Below, piece after piece: positions 36,139 through 49,269 of a stretch of DNA of 64,000 bases. Position 1 is the first letter of the stretch; each line of letters begins with the position of its first letter. The position numbers were made by a program, and so were the translations under genes. The notes beneath the pieces were generated by a model. That model saw only the letters and a list, made by a program, of their open reading frames with translations, was not told the origin of the DNA and did not search any database. This stretch comes from Deltaproteobacteria bacterium (GTDB lineage: Bacteria > Myxococcota > Kuafuiibacteriia > Kuafuiibacteriales > Kuafuiibacteriaceae). The stretch is taken from positions 1 through 64,000 of the forward strand of contig WYAZ01000191.1 of assembly GCA_011526105.1 (NCBI GenBank), in the 5' to 3' direction.

Positions 36139-37866
36139 CTGGGCGAGGTACAGGCACAGCTGACGGTGGTGGAGGGAGCCCTGCGCGGCACCACCTACGA
36201 GATCGATGAGGCCTGCGTGCTCGGCCGGGCCCTCGACTGCCAGGTCCACATCCAGGACCTCACCGTCTCGCGCCGTCACGCTCGCGTGAGCCGCTCCAAC
36301 GGACGTTTTGTCGTCGAAGACCTCGGCTCCGGCAACGGGACCTTCGTCAACGAAGTCCCGGTCAGTCGACACATCCTGAATCCAGGCGACATCATCGGGG
36401 TCAGCACACTTCGGCTTCGCTTCGACGAGATCGAGAACAGCGGGCTCATGACCGACTCCGTAACGATGGTTGGTCACGTCGAGACCCAGCCGAAGATCCT
36501 CAAGACCTTCGACGCGCGTCGTTTTCCCTTCGAGGTGGAGACCAATCGAACGGTCTCGAAGGACGAACTGCAGCGCCTCTCCTCTCGCCTCAAGACCGCC
36601 TACGCGGTCTCGGAGGCCATCGCCAACCTCCTCGACCTCGACCAGCTCCTCCCGGAGATCCTGAACAAGCTCTTCGAGGTCTTCCCAGGCACGGACCGCG
36701 CCTTCGTCATGCTCGAGGACTCGCCCGGGTCCGGCAACCTCGTCCCCCGCGCGGTCAAGCGCAAGCGCGAGAGCGACCAAGCCGAGATCCAGGTGAGCAA
36801 GACCATCCTGAACGACGTCATCGGGCGCAAGCACGCGGTGCTGACGCGCGACGCCATGGCGGACGACCGCTTCCTCTCCGGGCTCTCCGTCGCCAACTTC
36901 GGCATCCGCTCGATGATGTGCGCGCCGCTGCTCTTTCAGTCCGAGGTCCTCGGCGTGGTCTACATCGACAGCCTCACCTTCGGCACCTTCGCCGAAGCCG
37001 ATCTCGAGCTGCTCTCTGCGATCGCCGGTCAGTCGGCGCTCGCCGTCGGAAACGCGCGCCTGCATGGCGAGCTCCTCGGGCGTCAGCGCCTTCAACAAGA
37101 TCTGCAGCTGGCGGAGCGCATTCAGCAGAGCTTTCTGCCCAAGCGTGTGCCGCGCATCTCCGGCTTCGAGTTCTCGGCCCGCTGGGACCCCGCCTACGAG
37201 GTCGGCGGCGACTTCTACGACTTCATCCCGCTCCCCTCGGACCGCCTCGGCATCGTCGTGGGCGACGTCGCAGGCAAGGGTGTCGCCGCGGCGCTCTACA
37301 TGGCAAGACTCACCCGAGACATGCGGTACTTCGCGCTCTCGGAGCGCGAGCCCGAGCGGGTGCTCCGGTTGCTCAACGCGGCGGTGCTCGAGACCGGCCA
37401 AGACGACCTCTTCGTCACGCTGCTCTACGCGGTGCTCGACATCCGAAGCTGCAAGGTCTCGCTCGCCAACGCCGGGCACATGCCCGCGGTCGTCCGTCAC
37501 CAAGACGAAGGCTCGCTCACCGTCTTCGACGAGGTCTCCGGCCTGCCTTTGGGCGTGTTGCCCGACACCACCTACGAGAGCGTCGACTACGTCCTCAAAG
37601 GTGGCGACACGCTCTTTCTCTTCACCGACGGCCTGGTCGAGGCTCAGAACGCAAAGCGCCAGATGTTCGGCATGGAGCGCCTGCTCGAGTCTCTGCGCGC
37701 CGGACGCCCGGACGCACCGTCTTTGCAGGACCGCGCGGTGAGCGCGATGCAGACGTTCGTGGGGGATGCCTCGCAGGTGGATGACACGACGATCGTGTGT
37801 GTCACGCGAGAGGATGACACCGCGGATCTGCCTTCGCTGCGGCGCACGATTCCACCGCGGGGTTGA
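36139..37866 (+). CDS. rsbU: FHA-GAF-PP2C (SpoIIE) phosphatase, RsbU-like
   Basis: 575 residues if CTG 36139 is the start, 566 from GTG 36166. An FHA domain opens the protein (AQLTVVEGALRG, CQVHIQDLTVSRRHARVSR, DLGSGNGTFVNE), so its binding surface reads phosphothreonine. A GAF domain follows (about 150-310: LDQLLPEILNKLFEVF, SMMCAPLLFQSEVLGVVYIDSLTFG), then a SpoIIE-type PP2C phosphatase with YEVGGDFYDFI, VVGDVAGKGVAAALYMARL, FLFTDGLVEAQN and DDTTIVCV, the metal-binding aspartates. It would dephosphorylate the STAS protein. Linking FHA to PP2C couples the switch to Ser/Thr kinase signalling; three such kinases lie in this window. Confidence 0.88.
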   Translation: MGEVQAQLTVVEGALRGTTYEIDEACVLGRALDCQVHIQDLTVSRRHARVSRSNGRFVVEDLGSGNGTFVNEVPVSRHILNPGDIIGVSTLRLRFDEIENSGLMTDSVTMVGHVETQPKILKTFDARRFPFEVETNRTVSKDELQRLSSRLKTAYAVSEAIANLLDLDQLLPEILNKLFEVFPGTDRAFVMLEDSPGSGNLVPRAVKRKRESDQAEIQVSKTILNDVIGRKHAVLTRDAMADDRFLSGLSVANFGIRSMMCAPLLFQSEVLGVVYIDSLTFGTFAEADLELLSAIAGQSALAVGNARLHGELLGRQRLQQDLQLAERIQQSFLPKRVPRISGFEFSARWDPAYEVGGDFYDFIPLPSDRLGIVVGDVAGKGVAAALYMARLTRDMRYFALSEREPERVLRLLNAAVLETGQDDLFVTLLYAVLDIRSCKVSLANAGHMPAVVRHQDEGSLTVFDEVSGLPLGVLPDTTYESVDYVLKGGDTLFLFTDGLVEAQNAKRQMFGMERLLESLRAGRPDAPSLQDRAVSAMQTFVGDASQVDDTTIVCVTREDDTADLPSLRRTIPPRG

Positions 37867-37905
37867 TGGGCCGTGCTGGAACGAGGCCGTGCTGAGCACC
37901 GTTGA

Positions 37906-37997
37906 CTCGGGGCCTCTCCACCCTCGGGGGACGGCCATCCTGGCCTCCGCCTTTCGCCTCCTGCTCGGCGGGCCCCCTCGGGAGGAGAGGCCCCGAG
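37906..37997. repeat. Perfect 14-bp inverted repeat with 64-nt loop
   Basis: ctcggggcctctcc (37906-37919) is exactly complementary to ggagaggccccgag (37984-37997). It lies in the 286-bp gap between the convergent rsbU and lipoprotein genes and may act as a bidirectional terminator or be part of a repeat family. No gene is seen in this gap. Confidence 0.6.
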
Positions 37998-38152
37998 CCC
38001 GCGGTGCGGCGGGCGCGGCATTCGGACGAGGACGCGGGTCCGCCGGGTTCGCACGAGCATGCACTGCGTAGCGTTCGCTGGAGACGGGGTCTCCGCCGAC
38101 GTGGGGCCACCGGCGACAGGACGGCCCTACGCGGTCGGCGAAGCCACTTCCC

Positions 38153-39424
38153 TTACGGGCAACCGGTCGGCGGCAGTCCGAGGATCAACGCACCGACCTC
38201 AGCCTCCGGATCCGTATACGTCACGCCCACCGCGTTCGTGTCGTTCCCGGAATGCCGGTAGCAAAGAATGTCCGGCGAACTCGGCGAGACCGCCCCAGTA
38301 CCGAAGTTACGCGAAGTCAGATACGCCTCGAACGTGGCCCGCGGAGTCCCGATGCCGTGATCGTTCGGTGGGGCGTCGGTGGTGCCGTAAAACGGCGCGT
38401 GTATGGAACTGAAGAGCACGCCGCCGGTGGTGCCGTCGCCGCCGTTGTTTCGTCGGAAGGTCAACTCGAAGCCGAGGAAGCTGTACGCGTACATCCACAG
38501 GTTCTGCCCGCCCACGTTGACGGTGCCCTGGGCGTCGGGCGGCCCGAGGATCTGGGTCACGTCGCCGCCGCTGTCCCCGCTCGTGGGGATGAAGTTGCCG
38601 TTGATGTTGGTCCAGGTCACGAGGTCGATGTCACCCGCCCCGAAGCGGAGGCGGCGCCCGGTGAGATCGATGCGGGCGTCGGGCTCGACATTGTACGCGC
38701 GGGTGACGGTGATGCTCCGCGCCAGCCCGGTGGTGCCGTCGATGGCGACGAGCACGCCGCGCCGCACATAAGAAAGGAGCGTGCCGGCGGGGTTCGTGAT
38801 CGTGGACTCGCGCACCGGCGGCCCGTACGCAGCTTCGACCGCAGCGCGGGTGGAACCGATCGAGATGCCCGCGGCGTCCGCGCCAGGGAAGGCGCCCGAG
38901 ACCGCCAGCCACAACGCAGTGTCGGCCTCACCGACCGCGTTCGCGGGGTTGGCATCGAGCCCGGTGTTGTTGAACCAGACGGTCAGCGTGCCGCCCACTG
39001 TGAGATCCCACTCGTAGCTGCGTGTGTTGGCGGCGGAGGACTGCCGCGTCGGCTGCCCAAGCAAGGCCTTGACCTCGGCGAAGGTGTGGCCCTCGGTTCC
39101 GCCCACGCGCACACGGACCGCGCTCCCGGACACCACGACGTCCTGGCCGGGTGTGAACGAAGCGACGACGGGTGTGCCACCGTCCTGATCCGGAATGCTG
39201 GCGTCCGCGCCCGCGTCGAGCGCGCCGTCGGGCCGTGGACCTTGATCGGCCGGCCCGCCGTCGGGGCCGGGCGGGGTCCCGGTGTCGATGCTGATGCGGT
39301 CTGCGCCGGCGCTCGCGTCTTCGCCGGTGGAGGCGTCGGGGGCGGCGTCGTCGCCGCAGGCCGCCGCCAGCACGAGAACGGAGAGTAGAAAGAGTCGGCG
39401 GAGTGCAGTCGGAGTTGTCTTCAT
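38153..39424 (-). CDS. Predicted surface lipoprotein with Asp/Gly/Pro-rich linker
   Basis: 423 residues. Signal ending in LAAAC (C23) followed by an acidic low-complexity stretch (GDDAAPDASTGEDASAGAD...) typical of myxobacterial surface lipoproteins. The folded part contains two similar halves, each with a segment like VKALLGQPTR...SYEWDLTVGG and AVEAAYGPPVRESTITNPAG. These resemble SmpA/OmlA-like sequences in which glycine and aromatic positions recur. Function is unknown. It is last of a three-gene operon behind the kinase and the small zinc-ribbon protein, 25 nt after the latter. Confidence 0.65.
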   Translation of the reverse strand: MKTTPTALRRLFLLSVLVLAAACGDDAAPDASTGEDASAGADRISIDTGTPPGPDGGPADQGPRPDGALDAGADASIPDQDGGTPVVASFTPGQDVVVSGSAVRVRVGGTEGHTFAEVKALLGQPTRQSSAANTRSYEWDLTVGGTLTVWFNNTGLDANPANAVGEADTALWLAVSGAFPGADAAGISIGSTRAAVEAAYGPPVRESTITNPAGTLLSYVRRGVLVAIDGTTGLARSITVTRAYNVEPDARIDLTGRRLRFGAGDIDLVTWTNINGNFIPTSGDSGGDVTQILGPPDAQGTVNVGGQNLWMYAYSFLGFELTFRRNNGGDGTTGGVLFSSIHAPFYGTTDAPPNDHGIGTPRATFEAYLTSRNFGTGAVSPSSPDILCYRHSGNDTNAVGVTYTDPEAEVGALILGLPPTGCP

Positions 39425-39449
39425 TGTTCGTTACCTGTGGGCTGATGTT

Positions 39450-39628
39450 CTAATCGCGAACCAGACGAAAGTTCTCCTCGCCGTCGCGTTTCACGAGGAA
39501 TGGTGTACCACAGAACATGCACACCACGACGTCGCCGAGGGTGAAGCCGTCGCTCCATGGGTTGTGCGCATCACAGTCCGGACACTCGAACTCGACCCAC
39601 TCTTTCTCTTTCTTCTTCCTGTCTTGTG

Positions 39629-39632
<4 letters not shown>
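39450..39632 (-). CDS. 60-residue zinc-ribbon protein coupled to a kinase
   Basis: A very small protein with a lysine-rich start (MTQDRKKKEKEW) and a zinc ribbon: CPDC (about residues 18-21) and CMFC (about 39-42), with intervening HNPWSDGFTLGD. The ATG overlaps the kinase stop in ATGA, so translation is coupled to the kinase. It is likely a kinase-associated accessory or nucleic-acid-binding protein, but this is inference. No family name is recognised. Confidence 0.75.
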
Positions 39633-41557
<1,925 letters not shown>

Positions 41558-41670
41558 GGATTCGGCGAAAATCCTAAGACAATTTGGGCCCTTCCGGAAC
41601 CCAGGCCCGGCGGATGGTGCTTGACCGGACCGAGCAGGGTCGCTATACGGCCGGTTTCCCGGAGGAAGTC

Positions 41671-41808
41671 ATGGCATCGGCGAGCAAACAGACCAGCACC
41701 ATTCGACGACGCAAGCAGGCCAGCAACGGGCGCTCGCGCAAGAAGACCCTCGAAAAGAAGGGCACCACCAAGAGCGAGCTCGAGCTCTTCGGCAACGTCC
41801 TGAAGTAA
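41671..41808 (+). CDS. 45-residue basic protein upstream of lon
   Basis: A small, lysine/arginine-rich protein of alternating basic runs (TIRRRKQAS, RSRKKTLEKKG, TTKSELELF). A strong ggaggaag lies 3-10 nt before the ATG, and the frame has good codon bias, so expression is likely. An in-frame upstream start exists but has no such signal. No recognised family; a nucleic-acid or ribosome-associated role is a guess. It lies 141 nt before lon. Confidence 0.6.
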   Translation: MASASKQTSTIRRRKQASNGRSRKKTLEKKGTTKSELELFGNVLK

Positions 41809-41863
41809 TCGCGCACGGCGCAACTTTCCGTCATCCCCAGGGTTTTTCGCGCTGCCTCCCCTC

Positions 41864-41891
41864 TTGGCGCCAGCCCGAGCCGGTGTATGCT
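41864..41891 (+). promoter_or_regulatory. Candidate sigma70-type promoter of lon
   Basis: TTGGCG (41864-41869) and TATGCT (41886-41891) with a 16-nt spacer, 58 nt before the lon start. It does not look like a heat-shock sigma32 promoter. Confidence 0.45.
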
Positions 41892-41949
41892 CCCCCAGAT
41901 CGCGTGGTCGGATGGCACTGGCCTGAACCGCCCCGCCAAGGAGTATTGA

Positions 41950-44361
<2,412 letters not shown>

Positions 44362-44380
44362 TCGCAGTCACGCATTTCCT

Positions 44381-44407
44381 CGCGCGAGAACGCGAACTCT
44401 TCGCGCG
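44381..44407. terminator. Possible stem-loop after lon
   Basis: CGCGCGA pairs with TCGCGCG about 20 nt past the lon stop. No T-run follows, so only a weak terminator is suggested. The remaining sequence to 44545 probably holds the cytochrome-operon promoter, but I could not fix it. Confidence 0.25.
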
Positions 44408-44545
44408 CACGTAGCTATGCCGCTGTTCCTGCGCGACCTGCAGTCCTAGTTGCGGTTGTTTCCACCCAGATCTCAGCGGCTTGTAAAGTTTGCGCTTTGA
44501 GGCCGCGGCTTGCTGAGGTATTCGGCCAACCCGGAGCCAACACCA

Positions 44546-46786
44546 GTGACACACTCGAATCGCAGAAACCCACTCCTTCTCCTCCCGCTCGCACTCTCTT
44601 TGACGGTCGCCTGCGAAGGCGCTGACGGTCCCCAAGGGCCGTCAGGTCCCCAAGGCCCCGCCGGCCCCACCGGACCCACCGGCTCCATGGGCGCAAACGG
44701 CCAAAACGGCGTCCCGGGCGCAAACGGTCAGAACGGCCAAGACGGCACCAACGGACGCGCCGCGATCTTCACCGCCAAGGGCCTCTCGGTCGAGATCGAG
44801 ACCGCGTCCATCGCGGCCGACGGACGCGCGCTCGTGACGTTCCGACTGAGCGACGGCAACGGAGCCCCGCTCGATCGCGAAGGTCGCTTCACCGCCGGCA
44901 CGGTCTCCACTTCCTTCGTGCTGTCGTGGCTCGACGTGGACGGTAACGGCCGCCCGCTCTACTACACCGCGTACACCACGCGAACCCAGACCCCACCCGG
45001 CGGCGGGGCCAGCGCGGTCCAGGCCGCGACGGACTCCGGCGGGACCTACTTGGAGCTCGAGCCCGGACGCTACCGCTACACCTTCGGCACGCAGATCACG
45101 GACCTCACGCACCAGGATCGCACGCACACCCTCTCCTTCTACGCGACGCGTCCCTTTGATGACGGCGAGCGAGCGGTCGTAAACGGCTACTTCCATTTTG
45201 TGCCCAGCGACCCGAACGCTACCCCGGTGACACGCCAAGTCGTCGACGAGGCGGCCTGCGATAGCTGCCACGGCAACATCAGCGCCCACGGCGGCGCCCG
45301 CGAAGACATCACCCTGTGCATCACCTGCCACAGCCCGCAGACCACGGACCCGGACACGGGGAACACCGTCGACTTCAAGGTGATGATCCACAAGATCCAC
45401 GCCGGCGAGCACCTCCCCAGCGTGGAAAACGGCGAGGCCTACGAGATCATCGGGTACGGCGGGGCCCGTCACGACTACTCGACGGTCCTGTACCCGCAAG
45501 AGCTGAACAACTGCACCAAGTGCCACCAAGGCGCGGACGCCGAGCTGTGGCGTGCACGCCCCACCGCGGTCGCGTGCCTCTCGTGCCACGACGACATCAT
45601 CTTCCACGCCCCGACCGCGAACGACGCGCCGTGGAAGCGCCTGCACTCGGGTGGTGTTCAACCGGACGACGCCATGTGCAACGTCTGCCACGCGCCCACC
45701 GGCAGCCTCGCCGGCGTCACCGACACGCACCTCATCGGCCGACTCGCCGCCGACGCGCCTCGGGTCGAGTTCGAGATCACCGCCGCGGACGCCACCGGAC
45801 CGGGCCTCAGCCCCGCGCTCGAGTTCACGGTCACGCGCGACGGCGCCCCGCTCGACATCATCACCACCCCGCTGACGACCTTGCGTGCGATCATCGCGGG
45901 CCCCAACACGGACTTCGAGGCCTTTGCGCAGGTCACCATTCAGGGGGGCGGTGCCTCCGGCACGCTCACCGCCATCAACGCCGCCGCCGGCGCGTTCCGC
46001 TACGTCTTCCCGGGGACTACCGTCGTTCCGGTCGGCGCCACCGGCAGCTTCACGGTCGGTCTCGAAGGCAACATCACCATCGACGGCCTCCGTCACCCGG
46101 CGCACTCGAAGACCCGCGCGTTCGCGGTCACCGACCAGACGCCGGTGCCGCGCCGCAAGGTCGTCGAGGTCGAGCGCTGCGATACCTGCCACCGCGACCT
46201 CGCGGCCCACGGCGGCAACCGCAGCGATCCGAACTACTGCATCACCTGCCACCACCCGATGAACACCGGGGTCCTGCGAGCCCCGCGGTTCGAGAACTCG
46301 AGCCTCTTCATCTCCTCGGTGGACTTCAAGGTGATCATCCACAAGATCCACGCTGGCGAACACCTTCAGAACGGCTTCATTCTCGGCGGCAACCCCAGCC
46401 CCACCCCCGCCAATCCCGGCGGTAACCCGGTCGACTTCTCGCACATCCGGTTCCCGAACGACCTCGCCAACTGCGAGGCCTGCCACATGAGCGGCACCTA
46501 CGCGCTGCCCGAGTACGGGCGGGGTCTACCCTCGCTGTTCGAGTTCAGGGAGTGCACGGAGGATCCGGCAGCGGATGCGGACGACTACTGCACGAACCCC
46601 TTCTGGGTCCAGACCGCCACGCTGACCTTGCCTCCCGCGACCGCCGCTTGCACCGGCTGCCACGACACCGAGACCACCGCGGTCCACGCGGAGCTCAACA
46701 CCGCGCTAGGCGGCCGTGAAGCCTGCGCAAACTGCCACGGTCCGGGTTCGACGTGGGACGTAGAAGTGGTACATAGCCGTCGCTGA
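44546..46786 (+). CDS. OmcA/MtrC-family decaheme c-type cytochrome lipoprotein with collagen-like segment
   Basis: 746 residues from GTG 44546. Signal peptide ends in LTVAC, with C23 lipidated. The next ~45 residues are fifteen Gly-X-Y triplets (GPQ, GPS, GPT, GAN, GQN and others), a collagen-like stalk. The rest matches the OmcA/MtrC layout: beta domains alternate with two heme clusters, and ten CxxCH motifs are present (CDSCH, CITCH, CTKCH, CLSCH, CNVCH, CDTCH, CITCH, CEACH, CTGCH, CANCH). The recurring signature VDFKVMIHKIHAGEHL and VDFKVIIHKIHAGEHL precedes each cluster's later hemes. It would be exposed at the cell surface, passing electrons to minerals or other acceptors. First gene of the cytochrome operon. 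Confidence 0.92.
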   Translation: MTHSNRRNPLLLLPLALSLTVACEGADGPQGPSGPQGPAGPTGPTGSMGANGQNGVPGANGQNGQDGTNGRAAIFTAKGLSVEIETASIAADGRALVTFRLSDGNGAPLDREGRFTAGTVSTSFVLSWLDVDGNGRPLYYTAYTTRTQTPPGGGASAVQAATDSGGTYLELEPGRYRYTFGTQITDLTHQDRTHTLSFYATRPFDDGERAVVNGYFHFVPSDPNATPVTRQVVDEAACDSCHGNISAHGGAREDITLCITCHSPQTTDPDTGNTVDFKVMIHKIHAGEHLPSVENGEAYEIIGYGGARHDYSTVLYPQELNNCTKCHQGADAELWRARPTAVACLSCHDDIIFHAPTANDAPWKRLHSGGVQPDDAMCNVCHAPTGSLAGVTDTHLIGRLAADAPRVEFEITAADATGPGLSPALEFTVTRDGAPLDIITTPLTTLRAIIAGPNTDFEAFAQVTIQGGGASGTLTAINAAAGAFRYVFPGTTVVPVGATGSFTVGLEGNITIDGLRHPAHSKTRAFAVTDQTPVPRRKVVEVERCDTCHRDLAAHGGNRSDPNYCITCHHPMNTGVLRAPRFENSSLFISSVDFKVIIHKIHAGEHLQNGFILGGNPSPTPANPGGNPVDFSHIRFPNDLANCEACHMSGTYALPEYGRGLPSLFEFRECTEDPAADADDYCTNPFWVQTATLTLPPATAACTGCHDTETTAVHAELNTALGGREACANCHGPGSTWDVEVVHSRR

Positions 46787-48300
46787 TGCGCGACACCACT
46801 GACCGCGTCTTGGTCGGGCTGCTCTTCCTCCTCGCGTCCGTCGCGTGCGAGGAAGAGCGTGACCCGGAGCTTCGGCCTCACTGTCCGAGCTGGAAGACTG
46901 AAGTCCAAGACGCGGTCGAGACGCGGTGCGCGGGTTGCCATCCGAGCTTCTCGCGCTACGCCACCTTTACGAGCGATGCTCTCGCGAGGCCCGGCGCCCT
47001 CGACTCACCGATTCTGACCGTGCTCGCGCCCACCACCACCATCGCTGGCCATCGAGTTCCGGTCGAGACGCGCGCCATGCTCACCGCCTGGGTGACGAGC
47101 TGCGACTTGCGCTACAGCGACACCCCAGTCCATGCGGGCGGACTCCTCGATCCTCGGTCGGACGACTTTCACGCGAAGGCCTGGCGCGCCAGCCAATACT
47201 CCACCACCACCTGTCGGGACTGCCATGGCAGCCTCAGCTCGGGTCGCGGCGACGCGCCGGGCTGCGAGACCTGCCACGCAGGCGGCGAGGAGGCCTGCAG
47301 CACCTGCCACGCACGCATCTACGAGAAGGGGGCACACGGGGTCCATATCAGCGGTGGCGCACTCGGCCTGCGCTACGAGTGCGCGCTCTGCCACGCGGAG
47401 CCCGAGACCTTCCGCGCCCCCAATCACACCCTGCTTCCGAACGGCGAGCTGGACGAGCTGCCACCCGAGGTGATGCTCGGCGAGGCGGCAGGCCCCAACG
47501 CGCACTACGATCCTGCTTCGGGCACTTGCGCCGAGGTCGCCTGTCACGTGGCGCGGCCTGGGGATACCGCCGCGGCGCGGCCCGAACCTGTCTGGACCGC
47601 GCCGCTTTCGGAGCCCGCGTGCGATCGATGCCACGGCGAGCCCCCGGCTGGTCACGTGTCGGACCGTTGCCTCGACTGTCACCCCTCCCCCGTGCAGCCG
47701 GATGGCACGAACGCTTCGCGCCACCTGAATAGGCAGGTCGATCTCGGCCGCAGCGGCTCGGGGACCTGCGACGACTGCCACGGGTCGGGTGCAAGCGGCG
47801 CACCCCCGCCGAGCCTCTCCGGGGCCACCGATCCGCGCGTGCCCGAGGTCGGCGCGCATCGTGCGCACCTCGAACCTTCACGACGTCTCGCGAACCCCGC
47901 CGCTTGCGGCGACTGCCACCTCGTACCCACCGAGATCTCGCAGCCGGGCCACGTGGACACCCCCGCGCCGGCAGAGGTCTTTCCGGAGGCCATTCGGGCC
48001 ACCAGCTTGGCCTTCGGCCGAGGCATCACCCCCGAGTTTCGGCGCGAAGACCTGCGCTGCTCGGGCGTGTATTGCCACTGGGCGGCCGAGCCCCACTGGA
48101 CCACCATCGGCCTCAACGAGATCACCTGCGGCTCGTGCCACCCGATCCCACCTGATCGCGCGCCGCACTACCCGGGTCTGCGCATCACGGAGTGCGGCAC
48201 CTGCCACACAAGCACCATCGACTTGCTCGGAAACTTCCGCTTTGTCGACACCCCGGAGGGGAGAAGGACCACTCACATCAATGGACGTGTCGACTTCTAG
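46786..48300 (+). CDS. 13-heme lipoprotein cytochrome with CxxCH and CX4CH motifs
   Basis: 504 residues. Signal ends in ASVAC with C21 lipidated. By eye there are eleven CxxCH motifs and two longer CX4CH motifs (CAEVACH and CSGVYCH), a combination found in Geobacter-type CxxxxCH/CxxCH proteins. Outside the heme motifs there is little regular fold beyond distal histidine candidates. The ATG overlaps the preceding stop by one nucleotide, and the next ATG lies inside this gene, so translation is coupled on both sides. Likely periplasmic or outer-membrane wire; its exact location is inferred. Confidence 0.88.
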   Translation: MRDTTDRVLVGLLFLLASVACEEERDPELRPHCPSWKTEVQDAVETRCAGCHPSFSRYATFTSDALARPGALDSPILTVLAPTTTIAGHRVPVETRAMLTAWVTSCDLRYSDTPVHAGGLLDPRSDDFHAKAWRASQYSTTTCRDCHGSLSSGRGDAPGCETCHAGGEEACSTCHARIYEKGAHGVHISGGALGLRYECALCHAEPETFRAPNHTLLPNGELDELPPEVMLGEAAGPNAHYDPASGTCAEVACHVARPGDTAAARPEPVWTAPLSEPACDRCHGEPPAGHVSDRCLDCHPSPVQPDGTNASRHLNRQVDLGRSGSGTCDDCHGSGASGAPPPSLSGATDPRVPEVGAHRAHLEPSRRLANPAACGDCHLVPTEISQPGHVDTPAPAEVFPEAIRATSLAFGRGITPEFRREDLRCSGVYCHWAAEPHWTTIGLNEITCGSCHPIPPDRAPHYPGLRITECGTCHTSTIDLLGNFRFVDTPEGRRTTHINGRVDF

Positions 48301-49030
48301 CCTGGTCTCGAACCCACTCGTGGCGGCCGCCATCGCGGCCACGGCTCTATCGAGCCTCCTCGTCTTGTGGTTTCTCATCAAGAAGCCACCGCTGAACACA
48401 GCCACCAAGCTGCGGCTCTTCGCTGGCATGTTTGTCCTGCCCACCGCCGCCGCACTGGCCGGCAATCTCGTCGGCTTTCAGGTCACCACGCAACGTTCGT
48501 TCTGCGCTGGCTGTCACGTGATGGAGCCCTACACGGACGACAGCGCGGATGCCGCGAGCACTTCACTCGCCTCGAGGCACGCTCGGAATGGCTGGTTCGG
48601 CAAGGAGAACTGCTACACCTGCCACGCGGACTACGAGATGTTCGGCACCGTGCTCACGAAGGCCTCGGGGATGTCGCACGTGTACTACTACTACTTCACG
48701 GACTGGGGGCGCATGCCCAAAGACGAGTTCCTAAAGGCGGTAAAGATCTCGAAGCCGTACACCAACCGGCCGTGCATGCAGTGTCACTCCACCACCACCC
48801 CCGGATTCGCAGAGGTGCGCGATCACAAAAGCGCGCTCGAGTCGGTGCGCACCAACGAGATCGGCTGTGCGAGCAAGGGCTGCCACGGACCGGCGCACCC
48901 GTTCTCGAAGATCGCCAAGGGTGAGGACCTGAATCCGCCGCGTATGGACGGTCCGGTCGACCTCACGCCGCCCCCCGAACCCGAAGACGGCGGAGTCTCA
49001 GCCTCGCCCACAGACGGAGGTGCGCCGTGA
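48281..49030 (+). CDS. NapC/NirT-like membrane-anchored tetraheme cytochrome
   Basis: 249 residues. Two N-terminal hydrophobic stretches (PLVAAAIAATALSSLLVLWFLI and LFAGMFVLPTAAALAGNLVGF) lead to a periplasmic heme domain with CAGCHVMEP, CYTCH, CMQCH and a CX4CH site CASKGCH. The first motif and following sequence resemble NapC/NirT/NrfH quinol dehydrogenases, so it probably oxidises menaquinol and feeds the multiheme chain. The acidic/proline tail (about 225-249) is unusual. Its ATG lies 20 nt before the end of the upstream gene. An in-frame longer reading has no support. Confidence 0.85.
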   Translation: MDVSTSSLVSNPLVAAAIAATALSSLLVLWFLIKKPPLNTATKLRLFAGMFVLPTAAALAGNLVGFQVTTQRSFCAGCHVMEPYTDDSADAASTSLASRHARNGWFGKENCYTCHADYEMFGTVLTKASGMSHVYYYYFTDWGRMPKDEFLKAVKISKPYTNRPCMQCHSTTTPGFAEVRDHKSALESVRTNEIGCASKGCHGPAHPFSKIAKGEDLNPPRMDGPVDLTPPPEPEDGGVSASPTDGGAP

Positions 49031-49269
49031 GCAGCGCACGTCGACGCCTCATTCTCCGCGCGGCAGCGGTGCTGACGCTGGTCTCGGGCGCTCTCATGGT
49101 CTACTCCATGCTCTTTCCCAAGCCGATCACCGTGGTGCTCGCGATGTCCTTGGGCCAGGGAATCGGCATCCTCGGGGTGGTCGGATACCTGTACGTCGTG
49201 ATCCACGATGGCATCGATCGCCGACTCTCGATCCCACCCGCCCCACGGAAGGAGACGCCCAAACCGTGA
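49027..49269 (+). CDS. Small two-helix membrane protein in the cytochrome operon
   Basis: 80 residues starting at GTG, overlapping its upstream gene by 4 nt (GTGA). Two hydrophobic helices (LILRAAAVLTLVSGALMVYSMLF and VVLAMSLGQGIGILGVVGYLYVVI) span the membrane. A short basic C-terminal tail ends in PRKETPKP. It has no heme motif. Position suggests a subunit or assembly partner of the NapC-like protein; no family is recognised. Confidence 0.7.
   Translation: MSSARRRLILRAAAVLTLVSGALMVYSMLFPKPITVVLAMSLGQGIGILGVVGYLYVVIHDGIDRRLSIPPAPRKETPKP

Noticed and set aside
41864-41891. Heat-shock sigma32 promoter for lon
   Set aside because: The -35 and -10 boxes fit the sigma70 pattern with 16-nt spacing, not the CTTGAAA/CCCCAT-type pattern.
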